The notes under the pieces are model-generated. The model was not told the DNA's origin, searched no databases, and saw nothing but the letters and a program-made list of their open reading frames with translations. From Rickettsiales bacterium (GTDB lineage: Bacteria; Pseudomonadota; Alphaproteobacteria; Rickettsiales; Deianiraeaceae): 5,455 bases of DNA. The stretch's first letter is position 1. The number at the start of each line of letters is the position of its first letter. Positions 1 through 5,455 of this stretch are shown here, in pieces. The DNA lies in assembly GCA_017477855.1 (NCBI GenBank), contig JAFUUN010000071.1, positions 1-5,455 on the forward strand, read 5' to 3'. A program made the position numbers and the translations under genes.

Positions 1-819
1 ACCAACAGAGAACCGCTGTGTTGTAAATCCTGCTTCGTTTGGAAGTGTAGGGTATAGCATATAAACTGGCGACAGGGCGTTCAAAAGCGCGGCAGTTTCT
101 CCATCCAATCCAGCGACATTGAATACAGGCAGCTTGACATATCTCCACCATGTTCCGTATATTCCGCCATTTCCACTGGCTATTTTCTCGGCGTCAACAC
201 GCATTTTGGCCGCGGAACTCTTCGTGGCACCAAGTTCAAGCCGTAAATAGTGCGTATCAATGTAAATATATTCCTGTGGCGCAAGACGTGGATCAGTGTT
301 TTTTGATGCCTTGTAGAGCGGTTGCGACAGCTTTGCACCGACTTTCATTATGACCGGATCTTGTCCTTCAAGATATGTTCCTTTGGCTTTTTTTCTGACA
401 AATTCTGGGTTAAAGTCAATGCGACCGAGCATGTTGATGAAGCTGCGCTCGCTGTTGTAAGTTGCGCTGTTTTCAATCATTGCAGGAGAGTAGGGCAGGC
501 CATTTGGTAGGATGTCTCGTCTGTATATTTTCTGCTGGTCGGCGAAGAAATATTGGAAGTCGGCAAGTCCGCCAATCTTCAATTTTATAGTATTTTCAGC
601 ACTATTTCCAGTTGGCTCTTTTTCCACAGTTCCCGGCTCTTTTGAGCTCTTTGCATTTGCATCTTCCTCTTGCTTTTGTTTTTCGCTCAAACCGTTAACG
701 AATTTGTCAGCTGAAAAACTATATGATAATTCCGCCTTTGCATTGTCTGTTTTTGCCACCGCACCGCATGCCAAGACACACGTAGTGTATTTCAGAATAT
801 TTTTCAAAAACCTCATCAT
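1..819 (-). CDS. Porin-like outer-membrane protein, 3' end outside window
   Basis: The frame is open from the ATG at 819 to base 1, giving 273 residues with no stop. The signal peptide has a basic start (MMRFLKNILKY), a short hydrophobic core (TTCVLACGAVA) and likely cleavage after AKA29; VLAC (C18) is a weak lipobox alternative. Residues 44-75 are a charged, low-complexity linker (Glu, Lys, Ser, Asn). The beta-barrel-like part begins at TIKLKIGGLADFQYFFAD (77-94), resembling the first strand of alphaproteobacterial porins (LKLGGyvdFQ). Alternating-strand segments follow, including YIDTHYLRLELGAT (187-198) and then GNGGIYGTWWRYVKLPVF (216-233) and PTLPNEAGFTTQRFSV (257-272), which recall constriction-loop segments of those porins. 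Known porins of this type form trimeric channels for small solutes; that role is inferred here. ATGs at 819 and 816 are both possible starts. It follows the secreted-protein gene by 4 bp, so translational coupling is likely. The coding frame is certain, the porin call moderately so. Confidence 0.75.
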   Translation of the reverse strand, partial: MMRFLKNILKYTTCVLACGAVAKTDNAKAELSYSFSADKFVNGLSEKQKQEEDANAKSSKEPGTVEKEPTGNSAENTIKLKIGGLADFQYFFADQQKIYRRDILPNGLPYSPAMIENSATYNSERSFINMLGRIDFNPEFVRKKAKGTYLEGQDPVIMKVGAKLSQPLYKASKNTDPRLAPQEYIYIDTHYLRLELGATKSSAAKMRVDAEKIASGNGGIYGTWWRYVKLPVFNVAGLDGETAALLNALSPVYMLYPTLPNEAGFTTQRFSVG

Positions 820-823
820 AAAA

Positions 824-1426
824 CTACTTTTTTCTTTTATCCATTTTTTCCTTGACAGCGTTATAATAATATCCATGTGGGCTTTTACTAAACACTGGAC
901 CAAACGCTACTTGATCTTTTGTCAGATATGCCAAAACACGCGTCCTGTGCGTTACCTGATTATCCTCACGTTTGTGCCCGTGATATTCCATTACATCGCA
1001 TTTTTCTGCCATCATTGCGTCTATCTGAGTTATATCATCTTCGTTGCCAGCGATATATCTATTATTCATTGCATAAAGTCCGTGCGTGTCAACAAATATA
1101 TCGTTTTTGTCAGCAATGTAGTACATTGGATTGATGTTATTGGTGAAGCCGTTATCTGCCAGCTTTATTTCAAGTTTGCTATTATCTTCTGGAAAAGGTG
1201 GCACATTATTTGGCCGCGGAACAAGTTTTTCTTCCTTGATTTCTTTAACTTCATCTGCTGGTTGTTGGACTTCACTATTTTCTGTTTTATTTTCTGCTGG
1301 TTGTTGCGAAGTGGATTGTTGTTGAGATTGTTGCGTTTCATCTGCAAAAACAGTGTGTTGATGCAGAAAAAAAGCACCAAAAATCATTATTATCAATAAT
1401 GTATTTACTGACTTTCTGCAAACCAT
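824..1426 (-). CDS. Secreted protein of unknown function, Gln/Glu-rich linker
   Basis: 200 residues; I do not recognise the family. The N-terminus (MVCRKSVNTLLIIMIFGAFF, then LHQHTVFA) is a typical signal peptide: basic start, hydrophobic core at about 9-21, likely cleavage after VFA28. Residues 29-67 form a low-complexity linker rich in Gln, Ser and Glu, followed by a Pro-rich patch (VPRPNNVPPFPE, 69-80). Residues 84-189 look folded, with IFVDTHGLYAMNN (110-122), KCDVMEYHGHKRE (142-154) and PHGYYYN (183-189). The last residues are Lys/Arg-rich. C143 is the only cysteine in the mature chain. I chose the ATG at 1426 because it puts the signal peptide first. The in-frame upstream TTG at 1525 lies inside the GC-rich palindrome and would add 33 residues of improbable composition. 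No clear ribosome site precedes the ATG; a weak -10-like TATAAA sits at 1448-1443. It ends in TAG 4 bp before the porin-like gene, so the two are probably co-transcribed. Confidence 0.85.
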   Translation of the reverse strand: MVCRKSVNTLLIIMIFGAFFLHQHTVFADETQQSQQQSTSQQPAENKTENSEVQQPADEVKEIKEEKLVPRPNNVPPFPEDNSKLEIKLADNGFTNNINPMYYIADKNDIFVDTHGLYAMNNRYIAGNEDDITQIDAMMAEKCDVMEYHGHKREDNQVTHRTRVLAYLTKDQVAFGPVFSKSPHGYYYNAVKEKMDKRKK

Positions 1427-1473
1427 ATTTTGGATAAGAAATTTTATATTTTTATTTTCAACTTCAATTTTTT

Positions 1474-1556
1474 TGTTGCGCGGGCGGAGCGCGTTTGGCC
1501 GAGGAGCAAAGCGAAGAGATGCCAAACGGCGAGGGGGCGGCCGCGGGCGCGCAACA
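1474..1556. repeat. GC-rich nested inverted repeat (palindromic element)
   Basis: An 83-bp block, 59 of 83 bases G or C, inside AT-rich flanks. Outer arms TGTTGCGCG (1474-1482) and CGCGCAACA (1548-1556) are perfect 9-bp inverted repeats. Inner arms CGTTTGGC (1492-1499) and GCCAAACG (1521-1528) are perfect 8-bp inverted repeats around a 21-base loop. The sides between arms are unequal (9 and 19 bases) and purine-rich on the plus strand. GCGGGCG occurs directly repeated at 1480-1486 and 1543-1549, and an 8-bp palindrome GCGGCCGC lies at 1537-1544. The block begins 2 bp after the AsmA-like stop. On the minus strand an A-tract, not a T-tract, follows the hairpin, so it is not a standard intrinsic terminator, though the folded RNA could protect the 3' end of the upstream message. 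It resembles dispersed palindromic repeats (REP or MITE-like), but copy number cannot be judged from one window. Confidence 0.75.
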
Positions 1557-1558
1557 CA

Positions 1559-4507
1559 TCACTCTTCATCAGACATAACTTCGGAAATCATGTCCCAATT
1601 TATATTCTGTTCACCTTTTTCATTTGCTGAAAAGTCCTTGCCGTTGATCTCCATGTGCCTGATGAACTCCTTCATATTGTTGCCTCTTTTTACAAGGTGT
1701 GCACTGTTGTTTTTTGTCAACTTTCTGTTACTTGAAAAGAATTTTTTAATCCTCTGTGCTGGTGTTAAAATACTCAATCTGCCGTCAAGTTCTATTGGTC
1801 CGTCAAGCAACATACTGAAATCAACAAGTGCATCAAACCAATCACCATTTACAGTTGTATTCGTAGCAATTATTCCCTTGCTGTGCATGTGTAAATTCTC
1901 AATGTGTGCTTTATTTACACGTGTAAAATCAAACGTCTTATCCTCTTTGTATTTTATTTCCACATCTATTTTGGCGTCAGAAGTGTTATTCCTGTTTTCA
2001 ATTCCTTGTCCGTCAATAGTAATCCTGCTGATTGGAAGATCTTTGGTATTTATGTCGCCAAGAATAAACAGTGGGATGATATTTGGAAGATACGTTTCAA
2101 ATTTGCCATTTTCATTGACATAATGATAGCTATCATAGATTTTGTTATCATATTCAATATCCATATCAAAATGACCGTAGGTATAAATGCCACTAAATAT
2201 AACATCAAACATAACATTTTTTAATAAAAGGTTTTTGATTTTTCCATAGTTCATATCTATTTTTACCCTGATTTCTCCATCACTGTCAATCATTACCATC
2301 AGCAGGAGCAGCAGCTGCCAAAAGTTATCGTCCAGAGCCGCGTGGTTACCAAAAACGTGAACAAAAACATTTTTAAATCCGCCAGTTGAATTTACTTTTA
2401 AATTTGCATTTTCTGATGTTATATACAAACTGACGTCTTTATCAATCATGATACCAAAATCCGACACTTTTCCGCCGTTGAATTTCCAATCCGCATCAAT
2501 TTTTATTCCAAATGGTTTGGCAGCCGCAAAATCAATCTTGCCTTTAATGACCGATTTATCGTTGTGCTCTTTCATGAAATCATACAGCGTACTATACATT
2601 TTAGCCGTGCCAAAGTCCATTTCAATGTCTCCAATTTTTGCACCAATTTTCTTTTTAATTGATAAAACTTTGTTGTCATTGACTTCTCCCTCTTCGTTGC
2701 CGTTGATGGTTAAAAATAGAAATTTCAAATCAAGCTCACCTTGTTTTACGAATGAATTTTTGAGTGGAACAACAGCTGTTCCATTTATTATAAAAGACAT
2801 CTGGAACGGCTTTGCAAATTTGTATTGTATGTCGTTAAATATCAACTTTTTTATCTTATCAAAATTGTCCTTGTTAACTGTAAAGTCGTGCATTTTAATG
2901 ATTAAAACCTGTTTTTTGATGTCAAATCTCAATGTTAAATATGCATTTTTGTTTTGTTTTTCGCTCTCAGCATCAACTGTTTTGAGGACTATATTATTAT
3001 CCAGCACCTCCACCGAAAACAGCAGATTTGATAGGTCATATGCAAATGTTTTTGAGTTGATAATCAGGTTTTTCAACCTCACTTTTGACTTGTCATCATA
3101 AAGCGGAACAAGCTCGCCTTTTTTATCAAATTTGAACGACAATGTGCCCTCTATTAGTCCATCAAAATGCTTGACATCATCGCCAATTTGCACCTTTTTT
3201 GTGAAGTATTCGTAGAACTCCGATAAATGGATATTATTGACAATGACATCCACTTTTCCGTCAACAAAATGTGTGTCTTTATGCACTAAATTAGTAGCTT
3301 TCATCTCCATTGTTCTACGTTTGTTATATTTATTTACATCTTCAACAAAGATATCTATGGACTTGATTTTTGTGAAATTATCAACTGCATTGACTTTGAA
3401 GTTGAACTCGTTTATGTCTCTCTGATTGCTGTCACGGAGAACCGTTCTCTTTGGCTTAACTCTTGAATCAATGTCTATCAACTTTGCGCCGTCGCTATCC
3501 ATTTTGACATAAATACTACCATACAATTTGCCAGCAATATTGACTTTTGAGTTTAGGTTTCTCATTAAGTGAAATGCATCAACAGGAAAGTCACTGACGT
3601 TAAAAATACATCCATCAATCTTGCCATGCTTCATGTTGCAGAGGCCCTGCACTGTGAAGATACCATTGCTGTATTTTACTACAGAATTGTGAATGACTGT
3701 TTTTTCAATGTGTTTTGAACTAAAAATTGCAATTTTTGAATATATTTTTTTGAACCTTGAAATAATTCTGTTATCATTGTTTTGTTGACGCAAGCGTTCC
3801 ATCATGTTGGCGAGATCTTTTTTTTGCTGCTTTGTCAGAGAGTTTGTTTCAACAACTTTGCTATAACTCTTTACCAAATTGACAGTTGCAAATTTACTTT
3901 GATTTTGTGTGTTTATGAAATTGAATTTTGCGTTCTCAATGTTGATGCCATTGTTTAGCATATATCCAGCACCACGAATTGCCTTATTGAACTGCACAAC
4001 CAACATCCTGAATGCCTCTGTAAAATTGTCCTGAATGTTTTTGTATTTCTCGGTTTTGCCTACTATTGAACTGGATGAAATTGGTATGTTAAATGTCTTG
4101 TTTTTTATGTCCCCGATGGATGGAATGAATGCGCCATAAAGCAGCTCGCGGATTGGTAAAACTGACTTCAATTTGTCAAATTTTACGACCTCAATATTCT
4201 GTTTTGCGTGTCTCACAACAATGTCGTTGATTGTGAAATCCAATTTCATATTGCGGACTGACTTTTTTTTGAGCTCAAATGATGAAAAATCTATATTAAA
4301 CTGATTAAATCTGCTATTGACAGCTCTCTTGATTGCACTGATTACATATGGTGAATTTACCTTAATGTCAGTAATGGAGAGTGCAATCAAAATTGCAAAA
4401 CTGGAAATAATTACCGTTGCAAATACGCACGTAAAGCATATCACCGGCAACTTCATCATGAAGATTGTTCTTCTCAAAAATTTGCGAGATGATATTTTTA
4501 TAACCAT
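1559..4507 (-). CDS. Large AsmA-like (DUF3971/YhdP/TamB-type) membrane-anchored protein
   Basis: 982 residues. A basic N-terminus (R8 K9 R12 R13) precedes one hydrophobic segment at about 20-45, then a long hydrophilic, beta-strand-rich region with no further clear membrane span, which would place the body in the periplasm. Residues 107-134, with VLPIRELLYGAFIPSIGDI, match the usual 'L.s.plr.Ll.g...p.i..i' stretch that follows the anchor in AsmA/DUF3971 proteins. The remainder alternates short amphipathic strands and polar turns, as in the repeating beta-groove proteins (AsmA, YhdP, TamB) thought to carry phospholipid between inner and outer membrane; this function is inferred. A Leu run (about 732-736) is the only notable internal hydrophobic patch. 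The tail is acidic (SDEE) and ends in TGA. The ATG at 4507 lies 5 bp after asd but has only a weak ribosome site; ATGs at 4459 and 4456 (M17, M18), about 10 nt after GAGAAG, are plausible alternatives that keep the anchor. The family call rests on architecture and one motif. Confidence 0.8.
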   Translation of the reverse strand: MVIKISSRKFLRRTIFMMKLPVICFTCVFATVIISSFAILIALSITDIKVNSPYVISAIKRAVNSRFNQFNIDFSSFELKKKSVRNMKLDFTINDIVVRHAKQNIEVVKFDKLKSVLPIRELLYGAFIPSIGDIKNKTFNIPISSSSIVGKTEKYKNIQDNFTEAFRMLVVQFNKAIRGAGYMLNNGINIENAKFNFINTQNQSKFATVNLVKSYSKVVETNSLTKQQKKDLANMMERLRQQNNDNRIISRFKKIYSKIAIFSSKHIEKTVIHNSVVKYSNGIFTVQGLCNMKHGKIDGCIFNVSDFPVDAFHLMRNLNSKVNIAGKLYGSIYVKMDSDGAKLIDIDSRVKPKRTVLRDSNQRDINEFNFKVNAVDNFTKIKSIDIFVEDVNKYNKRRTMEMKATNLVHKDTHFVDGKVDVIVNNIHLSEFYEYFTKKVQIGDDVKHFDGLIEGTLSFKFDKKGELVPLYDDKSKVRLKNLIINSKTFAYDLSNLLFSVEVLDNNIVLKTVDAESEKQNKNAYLTLRFDIKKQVLIIKMHDFTVNKDNFDKIKKLIFNDIQYKFAKPFQMSFIINGTAVVPLKNSFVKQGELDLKFLFLTINGNEEGEVNDNKVLSIKKKIGAKIGDIEMDFGTAKMYSTLYDFMKEHNDKSVIKGKIDFAAAKPFGIKIDADWKFNGGKVSDFGIMIDKDVSLYITSENANLKVNSTGGFKNVFVHVFGNHAALDDNFWQLLLLLMVMIDSDGEIRVKIDMNYGKIKNLLLKNVMFDVIFSGIYTYGHFDMDIEYDNKIYDSYHYVNENGKFETYLPNIIPLFILGDINTKDLPISRITIDGQGIENRNNTSDAKIDVEIKYKEDKTFDFTRVNKAHIENLHMHSKGIIATNTTVNGDWFDALVDFSMLLDGPIELDGRLSILTPAQRIKKFFSSNRKLTKNNSAHLVKRGNNMKEFIRHMEINGKDFSANEKGEQNINWDMISEVMSDEE

Positions 4508-4512
4508 ACATG

Positions 4513-5455
4513 TTAAATCAGCTTCACGAGCTCCTTTGCTATTTGAACTCCATTTAGTGCGGCGCCCTTGCGAAGATTATCACAAACAAGCCAAAATGAC
4601 AAACCATATTTTACAGTTGGGTCACGGCGAATGCGGGATACAAATACACAATCTGTGCCAACTTGCTCGCATTGCACTGCATATCCACCATCTTCCTCGC
4701 GGTTTAGAACTACAACGCTTGGGCTTTCATCAAGTTTTTCCATTAGTTCTTCAATGTCAAAATCTTTCTCCAACTCAACATTTACAACCTCGGCATGACA
4801 TCTAAATACTGGCACACGTACACATGTTGCAATGATTGGAATTTTCTTCCCGAAGATTTTACATGTCTCATTTGCGATTTTGTCCTCCTCTTTTGTGAAG
4901 CCATTATGTGAAAAACAATCACATTGTGGAATGCAGTTGAAGGCAATCTGTTTTGGGTAGATCTCACCAGTCAAGTTATCCTGCTCTGTGTGCTGGATTG
5001 CTGCCTCAAAATAGCCCTTGGTTTGATTGAATAGTTCGTCCATGGCTTTTTTTCCTGTGCCCGACACTGATTGCAATGTCGTGACGACCACTCTTTTTAG
5101 TCCATATGTATCGTCCAGTGGTTTTAAGACGAGTGTCAGCGGTATTGTTGTGCAGTTTGGCGTGGCAATCAAATTGCGCTTTGAGTAGTCCTTTAATTCA
5201 GGCAGATTTACTTCTGGTACAATTAGCGGGACATCTTTGTCAAGCCGATACAGTGAGCTTTTGTCAATGCAAACGCAGCCAGCCTTACTTGCGATTGGAA
5301 TATATTTCTCGCTCACTGCACTTCCTGCACAGAAAAATGCAATATCAACTTCGTTCTTTTCAAAGTCAAAATTTTCCAATGCTTGCACTTGGATTTGTTT
5401 TTGCAATGTCATTGATACATGTTTTCCGCTTGACGATGTGGATGCTAAAGCGAAG
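4513..5455 (-). CDS. asd: Aspartate-semialdehyde dehydrogenase, 5' end outside window
   Basis: Cytoplasmic enzyme that reduces beta-aspartyl phosphate to aspartate semialdehyde with NADPH, the branch step to lysine/diaminopimelate, threonine and methionine. I see 313 residues. The frame stays open to the window edge, and the residues before the internal ATG at 5412 (FALASTSSSGKHVS) match the family's LAS...SGK stretch, so that ATG is not the start; about 25-30 residues with the GATGxVG nucleotide-binding loop are missing. Landmarks in visible numbering: the catalytic Cys in ATPNCTTIPL (C101), QSVSGTGKKAMDEL (about 128-141), substrate-binding Arg in ATCVRVPVF (R213), catalytic His in FRCHAE (H220), and the C-terminal RIRRDP and DNLRKGAALN motifs. 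The catalytic set is intact, so it should be active. It has 13 cysteines, more than I expect for this family. It ends in TAA, 5 bp before the AsmA-like gene, which suggests co-transcription. Identification is secure. Confidence 0.96.
   Translation of the reverse strand, partial: FALASTSSSGKHVSMTLQKQIQVQALENFDFEKNEVDIAFFCAGSAVSEKYIPIASKAGCVCIDKSSLYRLDKDVPLIVPEVNLPELKDYSKRNLIATPNCTTIPLTLVLKPLDDTYGLKRVVVTTLQSVSGTGKKAMDELFNQTKGYFEAAIQHTEQDNLTGEIYPKQIAFNCIPQCDCFSHNGFTKEEDKIANETCKIFGKKIPIIATCVRVPVFRCHAEVVNVELEKDFDIEELMEKLDESPSVVVLNREEDGGYAVQCEQVGTDCVFVSRIRRDPTVKYGLSFWLVCDNLRKGAALNGVQIAKELVKLI

Noticed and set aside
512..1399. Long plus-strand open frame of 295 codons
   Set aside because: It runs antisense across two convincing minus-strand genes and the gap between them. 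Its product is Phe/Cys/Ile-rich, as expected from the complement of Lys/Glu-rich coding sequence, and matches no family I know.
1443..1467. Promoter for the secreted-protein/porin pair (TATAAA at 1448-1443, TTGAAG at 1467-1462)
   Set aside because: The spacer is only 13 bp and the region is so AT-rich that such hexamers arise by chance; not strong enough to list as a feature.
824..1525. Upstream TTG start for the secreted protein (233 residues)
   Set aside because: The extra 33 residues come from the palindrome and the AT-rich leader and would bury the signal peptide internally; the ATG at 1426 fits far better.
1474..1556. Intrinsic terminator for the asd-AsmA-like unit
   Set aside because: The hairpin is strong, but on the minus strand it is followed by an A-tract rather than a T-tract, and on the plus strand no T-tract follows either.
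1559..1561. UGA recoded as an amino acid
   Set aside because: Trp is encoded by TGG in these genes and no in-frame TGA occurs inside nearly 4 kb of coding sequence, so TGA is a normal stop here.
1473..2123. Plus-strand open frame of 216 codons starting in the GC-rich palindrome
   Set aside because: It starts in the repeat with an Arg/Gly-rich stretch and continues antisense to the AsmA-like gene; its length reflects the lack of stops in GC-rich DNA and antisense shadowing.
4513..5412. asd starting at the internal ATG at 5412
   Set aside because: The residues before this ATG match the conserved Asd N-terminal region and the frame is open to the window edge, so the true start lies outside the window.

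Overview
The window is AT-rich and all its real genes lie on the minus strand, so transcription runs from high to low coordinates. The products (an outer-membrane porin-like protein, a large AsmA-like envelope protein and a secreted periplasmic protein) point to a Gram-negative (diderm) bacterium. The porin's style, the AsmA-like protein and the base composition make an AT-rich alphaproteobacterium (host-associated or gut-type) my best guess, but this is inference and no marker gene here proves it. TGG encodes Trp, TGA and TAG act as stops, and nothing suggests an altered genetic code.

Layout in transcription order. (1) 5455-4513: aspartate-semialdehyde dehydrogenase (asd), whose N-terminal end lies outside the window; the reading frame stays open to the window edge. 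(2) 4507-1559: a 982-residue single-pass protein of the AsmA/DUF3971/YhdP-TamB type, starting 5 bp after asd and probably in the same operon. (3) 1558-1427: a 132-bp intergenic gap holding an 83-bp, 71% G+C nested inverted repeat, in sharp contrast to its surroundings. (4) 1426-824: a 200-residue secreted protein of unknown function with a Gln/Glu-rich linker. (5) 819-1: the first 273 residues of a porin-like outer-membrane protein, 4 bp after gene 4 and cut by the window edge; it has no complete ORF in the window and was found by translating the minus strand through to base 1.

How they may work together: Asd feeds the lysine/diaminopimelate branch that supplies peptidoglycan. AsmA-like proteins are thought to carry phospholipid between inner and outer membrane. 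The last two genes supply an outer-membrane channel and a co-transcribed periplasmic partner. The window thus reads as an envelope-biogenesis neighbourhood made of two gene pairs separated by a GC-rich palindromic repeat. I found no RNA gene, CRISPR array, transposase or canonical intrinsic terminator. The least explained items are the GC-rich palindrome, a 14-bp GC-rich word shared between it (12/14) and both downstream genes, and the orphan secreted protein paired with the porin.
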